DNA of 64,000 bases. It comes from Bacteroidia bacterium. Lineage in GTDB: Bacteria > Bacteroidota > Bacteroidia > Bacteroidales > Azobacteroidaceae. The DNA is taken from positions 23,952-87,951 of the forward strand of contig BNXY01000003.1 in assembly GCA_025999935.1 (NCBI GenBank). Reading direction: 5' to 3'. The notes beneath the pieces are model-generated. The model was not told the DNA's origin and ran no database searches. It worked only from the letters and a program-made list of their open reading frames with translations. The position numbers and the translations under genes are program-made. Of this stretch, positions 9,007 to 19,568 are shown in pieces. Positions within the stretch are counted from its first letter, which is position 1. Each line of letters starts with the position of its first letter.

Positions 9007-10575
9007 ATGAGAAAGACAATTTTAATACTAATCACGATTTTAATAAGCGTTTGCGCTCCGGCACAAGTTACTTTGTGGAAAGATTTGGAGAAACAAATAG
9101 CAGCAGAAGAGTCGCATGATCTTACATCCGCTTCTGCCGGCGATTCTGCTTTTTATGCGCCGGAAGCCTGGGATACGAATTGGGACAAGCTCTTAAATTC
9201 ATGGTATGTTAAAAATCATACGGACAAAGTCAATCACGATGGATACAAAGATAATGTGCCGGTAAGCGATTCGATTTATGTGGATAGATTGTCTAAATTA
9301 CCCAAAGTCATAGAACTTCCTTATAACGATGTTGTCAGGTCTTGTATTGATTTTTATGTCGACCGGCGCCGAACTTTGGTAGAATACATGTTGGGTCTGG
9401 AAAACTTTTATTTTCCGATGATTGAAGAAACTTTGGATAAATACGACATGCCGTTGGAATTGAAATACCTGACCATTGTCGAATCGGCTTTGAATCCAAT
9501 AGCTGTTTCACGGATGGGCGCTACCGGACTTTGGCAGTTTATGTTGCCCACCGGAAAATTTTACGGATTGGAAATCAACAGTTTGGTGGATGAAAGGCGA
9601 GATCCGGTTAAAGCAACCGATGCCGCTTGCCGTTATCTGAAAGACTTGTACAATACTTACGAAGATTGGAATCTGGCCATAGCCGGTTATAATTGCGGCG
9701 CCGGAAATGTGAATAAAGCGATAAAACGCGCCGGAGGAAAAAAAGATTACTGGGCTGTTTATCCGTATCTACCGAGAGAAACGAGAACTTATGTGCCTTA
9801 TTTCATTGCCGCCAATTATGTAATGAATTATTATGCTTACCACCAATTATATCCGGTTCAGACCTCGTTATCGCTTTCGACGGATACCATCATGGTCAAT
9901 CAAATGATTCATTTTGAACAGATAGCCGAAATTCTTCAGGTAGATAAAGAAGAAATCCGGGCTTTGAATCCCCAATACAAAAAAGATATTATTCCGGGTA
10001 ATACCAAACCCCATCCGTTGAAATTGCCTTCCGTTAAATCGTATGCTTTTATTGAGAAAGAAAGCGAAATTGCGGGATACCGGGCGGATGAATTATTTCC
10101 CAACCGGACTTATGTCGGAAAAACGACCGGCAATCAGGAAAAAATAGTCCATAAAATGGCTAAAGGAGAAACCTTAGCGATTATCGGGAGTAAATATGGT
10201 GTGACTACCGCCAATATTCGAAAGTGGAATAGTTTGAAATCCAATAGAGTAGCGACAGGAAGAAATTTAACTTTGTATGTGGACAATGGCGGATATTCGA
10301 TAAACAATAGTACAAAAGCGACCGCAATCCCCAAAGCGGCAACTGCAAGCAGCGCCTCAAAAACTACGGCTAAAACCGCCGCAACTGCCACTAAAGCGCC
10401 AACAATTTCCTCCGGTGGAGCGACTGAAACGGGACAATATAGGGTTAAATCCGGCGATTCATTTTATTCAATTGCTCAAAAATATCCGGGTTATAGTACG
10501 GAAGATTTAATGAAATTGAATAATATGCGGAGTTCTTCATTGAAAATAGGGCAATATATAAAGGTGCCTAAATAA
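9007..10575 (+). CDS. mltD: Lytic transglycosylase of the MltD type with LysM domains
   Basis: 522 residues, signal peptide ending near CAPAQ. The SLT domain (about 145-270) has the catalytic glutamate 159 in VESALNP, the MGATGLWQFM motif and AGYNCGAGNV. Two LysM peptidoglycan-binding domains follow (about 375-418 and 475-521), separated by an Ala/Thr/Lys-rich linker. It cleaves glycan strands to 1,6-anhydro ends in the periplasm. It lies 20 bases after the DUF5683 gene and 33 bases before rel. Confidence 0.92.
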   Translation: MRKTILILITILISVCAPAQVTLWKDLEKQIAAEESHDLTSASAGDSAFYAPEAWDTNWDKLLNSWYVKNHTDKVNHDGYKDNVPVSDSIYVDRLSKLPKVIELPYNDVVRSCIDFYVDRRRTLVEYMLGLENFYFPMIEETLDKYDMPLELKYLTIVESALNPIAVSRMGATGLWQFMLPTGKFYGLEINSLVDERRDPVKATDAACRYLKDLYNTYEDWNLAIAGYNCGAGNVNKAIKRAGGKKDYWAVYPYLPRETRTYVPYFIAANYVMNYYAYHQLYPVQTSLSLSTDTIMVNQMIHFEQIAEILQVDKEEIRALNPQYKKDIIPGNTKPHPLKLPSVKSYAFIEKESEIAGYRADELFPNRTYVGKTTGNQEKIVHKMAKGETLAIIGSKYGVTTANIRKWNSLKSNRVATGRNLTLYVDNGGYSINNSTKATAIPKAATASSASKTTAKTAATATKAPTISSGGATETGQYRVKSGDSFYSIAQKYPGYSTEDLMKLNNMRSSSLKIGQYIKVPK

Positions 10576-10608
10576 AGTTTAACAGCTTTTGCGAAAAAAA
10601 ATGACAAG

Positions 10609-12870
10609 ATGAGCGAAACGGAAGTCATAAAGGCGAAAGAAGACGGAATGGTTCAAGAGGCTTTTGAACGGCTCTTGAGTAGCTATGCCCAATCGAACCA
10701 CCGGCAGAAATTTGAGATAATAAATAAGGCGTTTCATTTTGCCAATCAGGCGCATAAAGGCGTAAAAAGACGTTCCGGAGAACCTTATATCATGCATCCT
10801 TTGGCGGTTGCCCAGATTGTCAGTGAGGAAATGGGTTTGGGTTCGACTTCGATATGCTCCGCCTTACTCCATGATGTAGTGGAGGATACCGATTATACGG
10901 TAGAAGATATCCGGAATGTTTTCGGCGATAAAATTGCACAAATCGTTAGTGGATTGACGAAAATCTCAGGAGGTATTTTTGCGGAAGCCGCTTCGGCGCA
11001 AGCCGAAAATATGCGGAGATTATTGCTTACCATGTCGGACGACATCCGGGTAATTCTGATAAAAATCGCCGACCGTTTGCATAATATGCGGACTTTGGGC
11101 GCTCTTCTTCCGGCCAAACAATATAAAATTGCCGGCGAAACCATGTATCTGTATGCTCCAATGGCGCATCGTCTCGGATTGTTTTCCATCAAAACCGAAT
11201 TGGAAGATTTGAGTTTCAGACATGAACACCCGGAAGAATATAAGCAAATAGCGCTGAAATTAGAAGCGACAGCCTCAAATCGCGAGAAGATCTATGAACA
11301 CTTTGCAACGCCGCTTTACTCGAAATTAGATGAATTGGGCATCCAATATAAAATGCAGGCAAGGGTTAAATCCATTTATTCCATCTGGAACAAGATGGAG
11401 GCTAAAAAGGTGGATTTTGGCGATATATACGATATTTTCGCTGTCCGTATCGTTTTTAGTCCCAACCCGAATGTCGATGTAAAAAAACAATGTTGGGATA
11501 TTTATTCGGCCATTACGGATTTATACAAACTGCGTCCCGACCGAATCCGGGATTGGGTAAGCCGCCCGAAAGCCAATGGTTATCAAGCGCTTCATCTGAC
11601 GGTAATGGGGCCCGACGGCCAGTGGATTGAAATACAAATTCGAAGTGACAAAATGGACGAAATTGACGAAAAAGGATTTGCCGCCCATTGGAAATACAAA
11701 GAACATGTCGATCAGGAAACCATTGAAGAACAAACCGAATTAGACCGTTGGTTGGAAAGGATACAAGATATTTTGGAAGCGCCCAGTCCCAATGCCATGG
11801 ATTTTTTGGATACCATCAAACTGAATTTATATGCCGCAGAGATATTCGTTTTTACGCCGAAAGGAGAAATCAAGACCTTGCCCTTAGGCGCTACCGCATT
11901 AGATTTTGCTTTTGAAATCCATTCCAATGTGGGCGATAGATGTATCGGGGCGAAAGTCAATCACAAATTGGTTCCGCTAAGCCATAAACTAACTTCCGGA
12001 GATCAGGTTGAAATTCTGACTTCCCGCTCTCAAAAGCCTCGCACAGAATGGCTTAATTTTGTAACTACGGCCAAAGCCAAAACGAAAATCGAATCTTCCC
12101 TGAAAAAACAAAAAAAGGAAAAAATCAAGGAAGGAGAACAATTGCTCGAAAAATGTCTGGAAAAGGCAGAAATAGAACCGACCATTCAGATTATAGATAA
12201 ATTTTTGGCTTTTTACGGTTATCCCAAAAAAGAAGATCTCTATTATGCTTTTGCCGAAAAGCAAGTGGAGCTTCCGGAGCATCCCCAAAAAGTACTCAAA
12301 GAAAATTCCGAGAATTTTTTATTGAAATACGTTAAGCAAGCATTTAATGTCGGGACAAAAGACAGCAGCGAAACGAAGATTGTGGATGCGCCTATATTAG
12401 ACGCCCGGAAAATTGACAGAAAGAAAACCTACATTCTCGAAGAAGCGGATTTTCGGAAAAACTACATGGCTGCAGCTTGTTGCAATCCGATTCCGGGCGA
12501 TGAAGTGCTGGGATTTGTGAGCGATGAAAGCCGTTTGGAAATTCATAAACGTTCTTGTCCGCAGGCGCTTATGCTGAAAACCCGGTTTGGCGACCGGATT
12601 ATTTCTTGTGATTGGGCAGGACATAAAAGTTCGTCTTTCCCCGGAAAAATTGAAATAAAAGGTATTGACCGCATGGGTATCCTGAATGATATTACCCAAG
12701 TAATTACCAATGATATGTCGGTAAATATGCGTAAATTGATTCTTGCGTCCAACGACGGATTTTTTGAAGGAACCATCGAAGTTTCCGTACACGATGTTGA
12801 TGATATCAACAAAATGTCGAGTCGCCTGCAAAAAATTAAAGGGATCAAAAGCGTGAAACGAGTGGATTAA
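10609..12870 (+). CDS. rel: (p)ppGpp synthetase/hydrolase of the RelA/SpoT family
   Basis: 753 residues with all domains: HD hydrolase (His-Asp 88-89 in LLHDVVEDT, second motif IADRLHNMRTL), RelA/SpoT synthetase (DIYDIFAVRI, GYQALHLTV, EIQIRS), a TGS domain near residues 405-465 (FVFTPKGEIKTLP), the CCNPIPGDE zinc-finger-like segment and a C-terminal ACT domain. The intact HD pocket indicates a bifunctional stringent-response enzyme. It is the last gene of the parA-to-rel run. Confidence 0.94.
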   Translation: MSETEVIKAKEDGMVQEAFERLLSSYAQSNHRQKFEIINKAFHFANQAHKGVKRRSGEPYIMHPLAVAQIVSEEMGLGSTSICSALLHDVVEDTDYTVEDIRNVFGDKIAQIVSGLTKISGGIFAEAASAQAENMRRLLLTMSDDIRVILIKIADRLHNMRTLGALLPAKQYKIAGETMYLYAPMAHRLGLFSIKTELEDLSFRHEHPEEYKQIALKLEATASNREKIYEHFATPLYSKLDELGIQYKMQARVKSIYSIWNKMEAKKVDFGDIYDIFAVRIVFSPNPNVDVKKQCWDIYSAITDLYKLRPDRIRDWVSRPKANGYQALHLTVMGPDGQWIEIQIRSDKMDEIDEKGFAAHWKYKEHVDQETIEEQTELDRWLERIQDILEAPSPNAMDFLDTIKLNLYAAEIFVFTPKGEIKTLPLGATALDFAFEIHSNVGDRCIGAKVNHKLVPLSHKLTSGDQVEILTSRSQKPRTEWLNFVTTAKAKTKIESSLKKQKKEKIKEGEQLLEKCLEKAEIEPTIQIIDKFLAFYGYPKKEDLYYAFAEKQVELPEHPQKVLKENSENFLLKYVKQAFNVGTKDSSETKIVDAPILDARKIDRKKTYILEEADFRKNYMAAACCNPIPGDEVLGFVSDESRLEIHKRSCPQALMLKTRFGDRIISCDWAGHKSSSFPGKIEIKGIDRMGILNDITQVITNDMSVNMRKLILASNDGFFEGTIEVSVHDVDDINKMSSRLQKIKGIKSVKRVD

Positions 12871-12942
12871 AAGTTGGTAGATAACTTCTGAATATTATTA
12901 TGAAGAGAGTTGAAAGTTGAGAAAATAATATTTAGCGGGCAG

Positions 12943-13083
12943 ATGAATCTTTATATTGGATTGATTTGCTATTTTGCAACAGAAATTATAGATGAAAATA
13001 TGGATATTAGTTTAAAAAAAGACAATGAAGAACTAATAGCAATATTGGTGTCAATTATAAAAACCCTAAAGAAAGAAAAATAA
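12943..13083 (+). pseudogene. C-terminal remnant of a four-helix-bundle (23S IVP-type) protein
   Basis: A 46-codon frame ending EELIAILVSIIKTLKKEK, the typical C-terminal helix of the small four-helix-bundle proteins related to 23S rRNA intervening-sequence proteins in Bacteroidota. The first two helices are missing and no promoter is visible, so a decayed copy is most likely. The rest of 12871-13105 contains no gene. Confidence 0.5.
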
Positions 13084-13105
13084 CAAAAAGTAACTCTCAA
13101 CTAAT

Positions 13106-13441
13106 TTATGAGCCCAATTCATCTTGCAACGCCAGCAATTCGGCGCAGACGTTTTTTAAGCGGTAAATGATGTCCTCCGTATTGATTACGCGATCCCTAT
13201 TTTTTTCCAATTGTTCTTTGGCTCCTGCCAAAGTGAACCCTTTTTCTTTTACTAAGTGATAGACCAAGCGAATGTCTTCGATATCTTTTTTGCGATACTG
13301 GCGAGTACCCTTTTCGGTTCTTGCCGGGCGGACAAACTTAAATTCCTTTTCCCAATAGCGTAAAGTAGAGGGTTCTATGTCGAACATCTCGGCCACTTCT
13401 GTGACGGAATAAAGAATTTTTTCCTGCTTGAACGATTTCAT
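13106..13441 (-). CDS. MerR-family transcriptional regulator
   Basis: 111 residues. The N-terminal winged helix is clear (YSVTEVAEMFDIEPSTLRYW at about 10-29, then EKGTRQYRKKDIEDI), followed by a coiled dimerisation helix. No metal- or drug-binding C-terminal domain is present, so the signal is unknown. I chose the ATG at 13441 (MKSFKQEKI); an earlier ATG would lie in the M23 gene upstream. The pair with an M23 peptidase gene is frequent in Bacteroidota. Confidence 0.85.
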   Translation of the reverse strand: MKSFKQEKILYSVTEVAEMFDIEPSTLRYWEKEFKFVRPARTEKGTRQYRKKDIEDIRLVYHLVKEKGFTLAGAKEQLEKNRDRVINTEDIIYRLKNVCAELLALQDELGS

Positions 13442-13457
13442 TATGATTATTAGTTTA

Positions 13458-14411
13458 TTATCTATTTTCGGAGATAAACAACATTTCATCATATTCTTCC
13501 GGGGTTAAGTCCATGAAGAAATATTTGGCCGGATTGTCGGGTTTGTCTTTTACCCTGACTTCATAATGTATATGATTCCCGTTTGCCACACCGGTCATAC
13601 CCACGGTAGCGATCTTTTGTCCCCGCGTTACTTTTTGTCCGGGACGGACTTTCATTTCTTTGCAGTGGCCATAAACCGATTTGTATCCGAAACCATGATT
13701 AATCACGACACAATTTCCGTAACCGCCATCCCATCTGGCGGATTCTACAATCCCATTGCCGGTTGCATAAATCGGACTTCCCGCATCGGCCGTCAAATCA
13801 ACGCCCGTATGTCCACGAAGATCTCCGAAAATCGGATGTATCCGCATCCCAAAACCGGATGTCAGTTCTTTAAAATCTTTACCTGAAAGCGGACGGATAG
13901 CCGGAATGCTTTTCATCCGGTCTTCCTTGGTTTTAATCAATTCTATCAATTCGTCGTAAGAACCGGATTGTACATACAATGCTTTGGTCATGATATCCAA
14001 TTTTTGCGTGGTAGAAATGACCAAATCGGAATTAGGCATATCCAAAAGAAATTCATAACGATCGGTGCCTCCGAAACCCGAACGCCGGATAGCCGCCGGA
14101 ATAGGCTCGGCATTAAAAATGGTGCGGTACAACTTGTCGTCACGCTGCTGCAACTCATCCAACACTTTTTGATTTTCGGCAATGCGACGGGATAAAACCT
14201 TGTATTGTGTTAATAAAAGTTTATTTTCTTTTTTTAACTGTTGCTCTTGGGGAGAATCGAACGCATAAGAGGCAATACCAAATAGAATGACGCCAATTCC
14301 TATGCCAATGATGAATTGTCTAAAAATAACCAAAATTCTTTGTGTTATAGATAGATATACTCTTTCGTAAGTCAGCGTTTTCGGATTATATTGAAAAAAT
14401 ATTTTACTCAT
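13458..14411 (-). CDS. M23 (LytM) family peptidase, membrane-anchored
   Basis: 317 residues from the ATG at 14411. A transmembrane segment at about residues 28-50 is followed by a coiled coil (about 55-95) and the M23 domain with zinc ligands in RGHTGVDLT and NGNHIHYEV. The protein is likely an envelope endopeptidase or an EnvC-like regulator. It reads divergently from alaS, about 100 bases away, and is followed by the MerR gene 16 bases downstream. Confidence 0.88.
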   Translation of the reverse strand: MSKIFFQYNPKTLTYERVYLSITQRILVIFRQFIIGIGIGVILFGIASYAFDSPQEQQLKKENKLLLTQYKVLSRRIAENQKVLDELQQRDDKLYRTIFNAEPIPAAIRRSGFGGTDRYEFLLDMPNSDLVISTTQKLDIMTKALYVQSGSYDELIELIKTKEDRMKSIPAIRPLSGKDFKELTSGFGMRIHPIFGDLRGHTGVDLTADAGSPIYATGNGIVESARWDGGYGNCVVINHGFGYKSVYGHCKEMKVRPGQKVTRGQKIATVGMTGVANGNHIHYEVRVKDKPDNPAKYFFMDLTPEEYDEMLFISENR

Positions 14412-14434
14412 GCGATGCAAAATTATACGAAATT

Positions 14435-14466
14435 TTGACAAAAGTAAGTTATTTATCGTACTTTTG
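14435..14466 (+). promoter_or_regulatory. alaS promoter
   Basis: TTG at 14435-14437 and TACTTTTG at 14459-14466 with 21 bases between; the ATG of alaS follows after 44 bases. Confidence 0.65.
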
Positions 14467-14510
14467 CAAATTGTTTCAGTTAATTTTTACGAAGTTTAAA
14501 ATACAATAGA

Positions 14511-17126
14511 ATGACAGCAAAAGAGATTCGCCAATCATTTAAGGATTTTTTTGAGAATAAAAATCACAAAATCGTCCCTTCCGCCCCGATGGTTATCAAA
14601 GACGACCCCACCCTGATGTTTACCAATGCAGGGATGAACCAGTTCAAAGACATTATTCTGGGAAACGTTCCCATCAAATATCCAAGGATAGCCGATTCGC
14701 AAAAATGTTTGCGGGTAAGCGGCAAGCACAACGATTTGGAAGAAGTCGGCCACGACACTTATCACCATACCATGTTTGAGATGTTGGGCAATTGGTCGTT
14801 CGGCGATTATTTCAAAAAAGAAGCGATTGATTATGCTTGGGAATATCTGACCGAAGTATTGAACCTCGACAAAAACCGTTTGTACGTGACGGTTTTTGAA
14901 GGAAGCGCTGCGGAAAATTTGGAACGCGACGATGAAGCCGCCGGTTTTTGGGAAAAATATCTCCCGAAAGGAAGGATTATCAACGGAAACAAAAAAGATA
15001 ATTTCTGGGAAATGGGCGATACCGGCCCTTGCGGCCCCTGTTCCGAAATCCACATTGATATTCGCCCCGACGAAGACCGCGCGAAAGTGGATGGTTTGAC
15101 TTTGGTCAACCACGACCATCCGCAGGTGATTGAAATCTGGAACTTGGTTTTCATGCAATTCAACCGCAAAGCCGACGGTTCGTTGGAAGGTTTGCCCAAC
15201 AAGGTCATTGATACCGGCATGGGTTTCGAACGTTTGTGTATGGCTGTGCAAGGAAAAACTTCCAATTACGATACCGATGTTTTCCAACCCATTATCAGCG
15301 AAATAGCCAAAATTGCCGGCAGCGAATACGGAGAAGATTCCGGAAAAGACATTGCCATGCGCGTAATTGCCGACCATATCCGCACCATCGCTTTTTCGAT
15401 TACCGACGGACAATTGCCCTCGAACGCCAAAGCCGGTTATGTGATTCGCCGGATTTTGCGCCGCGCCGTCCGCTACGGATACACTTTCCTCGGACAAAAA
15501 CAGGCTTTCATGTACAAACTGATTCCGGTTTTGATTGAAACCATGGGCGAGGCGTATCCCGAACTGATTGCCCAAAAAGTCCTGATAGAAAAAGTAATCA
15601 AAGAAGAAGAAGATTCTTTCCTGCGCACCCTTGAAAATGGGATTAAATTGTTGGATAAAACGATATTTGATGCTCGCGTAAGTCACAAAACCCATATCAA
15701 AGGTGTCGATGCTTTTGTTCTGTACGACACTTACGGTTTCCCGCTCGATTTGACCGAATTGATTTTGCGGGAACACGATTTGGAACTCGACAAGGCAGGT
15801 TTTGACGTGGAAATGCAAAAACAAAAAGAACGCGCACGAAATGCCGCCGCCATTGAAACCGGCGATTGGGTAAGCCTCCGCGAAGGCGAACCCGAATTTG
15901 TGGGTTACGACGAAACTTCCGCACAAGCAAAAATTCTCCGTTACCGGAAAGTGAAACAGAAAAATGCGGAATATTATCAGATAGTTTTCGACAAAACGCC
16001 ATTTTATGCTGAAATGGGAGGTCAGGTAGGCGACAGCGGAAAACTCATTGATTCGGAAGAAAAGAGCATAGTTATTTTCGATACAAAACGGGAAAATAAC
16101 TTGGCGGTGCATTTAACGAAACAATTGCCTGAAAATCCGAATGATGAATTTATTCTTGAAGTGGATACGGCCAAACGCCGCGCCACGGAATGTAATCATA
16201 CCGCCACGCACTTGTTGCACGAAGCTTTGCGGGAAGTGCTGGGAACGCATGTTGAACAAAAAGGTTCTTTCGTTTCGCCCGACATTCTCCGTTTCGACTT
16301 CTCCCATTTTCAAAAATTGACGGACGAAGAAATCCGTGAAGCGGAAAAAAAGGTGACAGCGAAAATCCGCGAAGATATTCCTTTGGACGAATCCCGTCAC
16401 GTGCCGATTGCCGAAGCGAAAAAATTAGGCGCGATGGCTTTGTTCGGCGAAAAATACGGCGACGATGTCCGGGTGGTGAAATACGGTTCATCCATAGAAC
16501 TTTGCGGGGGAACGCATATAGCTTCCACCGGTAAAATCGGGACGTTCCGGATTATCGGCGAAAGTTCGATTGCTGCGGGAATCCGCCGTATCGAAGCCAT
16601 ATCCGCTGAGGCTTGCGAAAAATACTTTTATGCACAACAGGATATACTCCGTGAAGTTCGCGCTTTGTTCAACAACACGCCCGACTTGAAGCAGGCTATC
16701 CATAAATTCTTTGAAGAAAACGCCGATTTGAAAAAGCAAGCAGAAGAATTTATGAAGGAAAAAGTGCAACAGATGAAAAAACTATTAATTGAAAGCAAAC
16801 AAACAGTCAACGGAATCAATTTGTTTGTAATTAATAGATTACCATTACCGGCTGAGATAGTCAAAGACCTGGCTTTCCAATTGCGGGGCGAATTTCCGGA
16901 AAATCTCTATTTCGTAGGAGCTACCCTGTCGGAAGGAAAACCGACTTTGACGTTGATGATTAGCGACGATTTGGTAAAAACCGGGCTGAATGCTTCACAA
17001 ATCATTCGGGATGCCGCCAAAAACATCCAAGGCGGGGGCGGCGGACAACCGCATTTTGCTACCGCAGGCGGTAAAAACCCGGAAGGATTGGCGGCTGCGT
17101 TAGAGGAAATTATCGGAAAAATTTAA
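14511..17126 (+). CDS. alaS: Alanyl-tRNA synthetase
   Basis: 871 residues, full length. Class II catalytic core with [10 protein letters not shown] and [20 protein letters not shown], the editing domain with zinc ligands HTATHLLH and CGGTH, and a C-terminal DHHA1 domain with the glycine-rich [10 protein letters not shown] motif. It charges tRNA-Ala and clears mischarged Ser/Gly. A long open frame on the opposite strand of this gene is a coding shadow. Confidence 0.97.
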   Translation: MTAKEIRQSFKDFFENKNHKIVPSAPMVIKDDPTLMFTNAGMNQFKDIILGNVPIKYPRIADSQKCLRVSGKHNDLEEVGHDTYHHTMFEMLGNWSFGDYFKKEAIDYAWEYLTEVLNLDKNRLYVTVFEGSAAENLERDDEAAGFWEKYLPKGRIINGNKKDNFWEMGDTGPCGPCSEIHIDIRPDEDRAKVDGLTLVNHDHPQVIEIWNLVFMQFNRKADGSLEGLPNKVIDTGMGFERLCMAVQGKTSNYDTDVFQPIISEIAKIAGSEYGEDSGKDIAMRVIADHIRTIAFSITDGQLPSNAKAGYVIRRILRRAVRYGYTFLGQKQAFMYKLIPVLIETMGEAYPELIAQKVLIEKVIKEEEDSFLRTLENGIKLLDKTIFDARVSHKTHIKGVDAFVLYDTYGFPLDLTELILREHDLELDKAGFDVEMQKQKERARNAAAIETGDWVSLREGEPEFVGYDETSAQAKILRYRKVKQKNAEYYQIVFDKTPFYAEMGGQVGDSGKLIDSEEKSIVIFDTKRENNLAVHLTKQLPENPNDEFILEVDTAKRRATECNHTATHLLHEALREVLGTHVEQKGSFVSPDILRFDFSHFQKLTDEEIREAEKKVTAKIREDIPLDESRHVPIAEAKKLGAMALFGEKYGDDVRVVKYGSSIELCGGTHIASTGKIGTFRIIGESSIAAGIRRIEAISAEACEKYFYAQQDILREVRALFNNTPDLKQAIHKFFEENADLKKQAEEFMKEKVQQMKKLLIESKQTVNGINLFVINRLPLPAEIVKDLAFQLRGEFPENLYFVGATLSEGKPTLTLMISDDLVKTGLNASQIIRDAAKNIQGGGGGQPHFATAGGKNPEGLAAALEEIIGKI

Positions 17127-17180
17127 ATTTAATTTTTTTTGCAGACAGACTAATTCATTTGTCACGTGCTAAGAAACTTC

Positions 17181-18194
17181 TCACACCAATTTCCTGTCCA
17201 ATGCTATCCGCGTCAGTTCAACTGTACTGTGGACGCTTAACTTGGTTTGAAGGTTTTTACGGTAGCTGCGCACGGTTTCATAGCCGAGGTACATTTTCTC
17301 CGCTATCTCCTTGCTGGTATGACCTGCTGCCAGTAATCCCAACAGTTCGCGTTCCTGCCTGGTGAGGATAACCTGCTTGTCCCTCCCTTTTTTCAGTACC
17401 GAATCCGTTTCTTCACACAGGAACCGTTTGCCGGAGGATACCGTGCGGATGCCTTCAATAATTTCTTCCGTTTTCGGGTTCAGGCGTGTGTCGTCGCCAT
17501 ACCAGAGGAATTTAACGGCGGACAGCGCATCGCAGAAATCACTCACCGAGGTTTTCAGTCCGAAACGCGAAAGCGCGTCAGGCATCAGGTGATGGGCTAT
17601 GCGGCGGAGTTCATGCGAAGAATCGTTGAGTATTTTCAAGGCGCTGTCGAAATTCGCTATATCGGTTTTTCCCAGCAGGGCGTCGTTTTTCAGGCTTTCG
17701 ATGCTCATCCTTGCTCTCGTGAGCATACTGCCCAAGCTGTCGTGCAGGTTGCGGGCGAGGCGGGTGCGCTCCTGTATTTCGCCGTCGAGTACGGCTTGCG
17801 TGGCGATTAACTGTTTTTCCTGTTCCAACTGTTTGATTTGCCGGTCTGCAAGTTGTTTTTCCTGCTCGGCTAATTCCTTTTGACTTTCGGCAAGGCGTTT
17901 CTTCTGCACTGTCCATCGCCAGAGGAAAAAGAACGCCGCCAGCGCCAGCAGCAATACCGCGCCAGTGGCAATGCTTAGCCAAATCATCAGTTGCTTTTCT
18001 TCTTCGAGCGTAGCTATTTGCATTTCCTTCTTTTCGGTTTCGTATTTGACCTCCAATTCTTCGGCGGCGCGGAGCATGGTTTCGTTCACGACGAGGTTTT
18101 GTACCGAATCGAAAGCGGCCTTGTAGCAGAGGTGGGCATCCCATTTTGCCAGGCCGATGTTGGCTATGCAAAAACCGGTTGGATTCTTTGACAT
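17181..18194 (-). pseudogene. Collapsed two-component pair: histidine kinase fused to LuxR-type HTH
   Basis: 337 codons. Residues 1-60 resemble the end of a sensor region, 70-93 a membrane helix, 95-140 a coiled coil, and 143-215 a HisKA_3 phosphoacceptor domain with His151 in ARNLHDSLG. At about residues 228-245 the kinase text stops and continues as the end of a NarL/LuxR response regulator (EIIEGIRTVSSGKRFLCEE), then an intact LuxR HTH (about 276-332). The ATP-binding domain of the kinase and the receiver domain of the regulator are absent, as expected from one in-frame deletion across two adjacent genes. The N-terminus is also cut: its ATG lies inside the island repeat at 18184-18208. Confidence 0.7.
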
Positions 18195-18208
18195 ATTGGT
18201 TTACACGT
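18184..18208 (+). repeat. Left boundary repeat of cassette 1
   Basis: The 25-base sequence here recurs without change at 22502-22526. Its right part is ATTGGTTTACACGT (18195-18208), the inverse of GCGTGTAAACCAAT at 19305-19318 on the other side of the DUF1016 gene apart from the last base. Confidence 0.85.
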
Positions 18209-18227
18209 CTAATCGGCTGAAAAGTTG

Positions 18228-18235
18228 TATCTTTG
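18228..18235 (+). promoter_or_regulatory. -7 element of the DUF1016 gene
   Basis: TATCTTTG fits TAnnTTTG and lies 23 bases before the ATG at 18259. The upstream boundary repeat ends 19 bases before it, so the repeat would occupy the -33 region. Confidence 0.55.
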
Positions 18236-18258
18236 TCCTGTTTTTAATAAAAAAGATT

Positions 18259-19281
18259 ATGAAAAAAGAAGATGTAAAAACTGCAGGGCAAACTTTACTC
18301 GCCGACTTGTCCGTACTGATTGAGCAGAGCCGCAACTTTGTTGTCGTACAGGCGAACAGCGTAATGACGATGCTCTTTTGGAACGTCGGCAAACGTATCA
18401 ACGAAGATATTCTGCAAAACAAACGGGCAGAATACGGGAAACAAATTGTGGCGACAGTGTCGGCACAATTGGAAGAAAAATACGGTAAGAATTTTGAGGC
18501 GAAAAATTTACGCCGTATGATGCAGTTTGCCGAAGAATTTTCCGATTTGGGAATTGTCGCACCACTGGCGCGACAATTGTCCTGGTCTCATTTTCGGGAA
18601 CTTATACCGATAAAGGACGAAAAAGCGCGTCTTTTTTACGCCAACGAGGCAGCGGAAAGGCATTGGGGAAAACGCGAATTGCGCCGTTCAATAGAACGAA
18701 GGGAATATGAGCGTACCGAAATTGCCAATCTGCAAGTCGCCGCGCCGGAGTCGAAAGTCCCGTTCAATATTTTCAAAGACCCCTATTTTCTGGATATGTT
18801 CGACCTGCCGAAAGGATATGCCGAAAATGATTTGGAAGACGCCATTCTGCGCGAGCTGGAACGCTTTATCCTCGAACTGGGAAAGGGTTTTGCCTTTGTG
18901 GAACGCCAAAAGCGAATGATTATCGACGGCGAAGACTTTCACTTGGATTTGCTGTTTTTTCACAGGAAAATCAAGCGTCTGGTCGCCGTTGAATTGAAAC
19001 TTGGGAAATTCAAGGCGGAATACAAGGGGAAAATGGAGCTTTATCTCAAATGGCTTGACAGAAACGAGAAACAGGAAGGCGAGGGCGAACCGGTCGGCCT
19101 GCTGCTCTGCTCTGAAGGCAATCACGAGCAGATAGAAATGCTGGAACTCCATAAAAACGGCATTATGATAGCGGAATACTGGACGGAACTCCCCTCAAAA
19201 CAGATTCTGGAACAGAAAGTTCACGAGATAGTTGCCGAAACCCGCGAAATCTTCGAGCGAAATAGGCAACTGAAAGAATAA
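18259..19281 (+). CDS. DUF1016 (YhcG-type) PD-(D/E)xK nuclease protein
   Basis: 340 residues from the ATG at 18259, placed directly downstream of the -7 element. The DUF1016_N helical domain (about 15-155, with WNVGKRI and SWSHFRELI) is followed by a nuclease domain (about 165-330) whose core reads Asp at about 229-231, then VAVELKLGKF with the E-x-K pair near 244-246. Family members occur in defence islands and beside restriction genes. The gene is alone in its cassette, followed 19 bases later by the right-boundary hairpin. Confidence 0.85.
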   Translation: MKKEDVKTAGQTLLADLSVLIEQSRNFVVVQANSVMTMLFWNVGKRINEDILQNKRAEYGKQIVATVSAQLEEKYGKNFEAKNLRRMMQFAEEFSDLGIVAPLARQLSWSHFRELIPIKDEKARLFYANEAAERHWGKRELRRSIERREYERTEIANLQVAAPESKVPFNIFKDPYFLDMFDLPKGYAENDLEDAILRELERFILELGKGFAFVERQKRMIIDGEDFHLDLLFFHRKIKRLVAVELKLGKFKAEYKGKMELYLKWLDRNEKQEGEGEPVGLLLCSEGNHEQIEMLELHKNGIMIAEYWTELPSKQILEQKVHEIVAETREIFERNRQLKE

Positions 19282-19300
19282 GTTCCCAAACACTTTCAAA

Positions 19301-19344
19301 AAAAGCGTGTAAACCAATCAACAAAAGGTTTACACGCTTTTTTT
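19301..19344 (+). terminator. Right-boundary hairpin of cassette 1, terminator-like
   Basis: Arms 19303-19315 and 19327-19339 (AAGCGTGTAAACC and its complement, 13 bp) around an 11-base loop, followed by a run of T. The left arm plus AAT is the inverse of the left boundary repeat. Confidence 0.85.
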
Positions 19345-19358
19345 ATGTAAGCCAACCA

Positions 19359-19568
19359 TACCCTCATTTGAGGGTTTTTGCACACTCGGTTAAAAAAAAC
19401 CTCAAATGAGGGTAGCGCAGCAATTTTTAGCTTCCGAACTTTGCAGCGTCAAACTCAATGGAGAGTTGAAAATTAAAAATATGTATTATAAATAGAAAAC
19501 GAAAAATGAAAACAAGTATCAGAATCAATTTGAGGAATGTGGCAATCGTATTTGCCTGCCTCTCAGTG
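19359..19568 (+). repeat. Long leader repeat, copy 1
   Basis: About 210 bases nearly identical to 21460-21669. It holds a large inverted repeat built on CCCTCATTTGAGGG (19361-19374 and 19400-19414), a spacer, the ATG at 19506 and the first 20 or so codons of a signal peptide (MKTSIRINLRNVA). Downstream of it the two copies lead into unrelated coding sequence. GAACTTTG at 19436-19443 is a plausible -7 element. Confidence 0.85.

Noticed and set aside
14535-16112. 525-codon open frame on the minus strand opposite alaS
   Set aside because: Antisense shadow of a conserved gene: no family resemblance, no promoter, biased residues as expected from complementing alaS codons.
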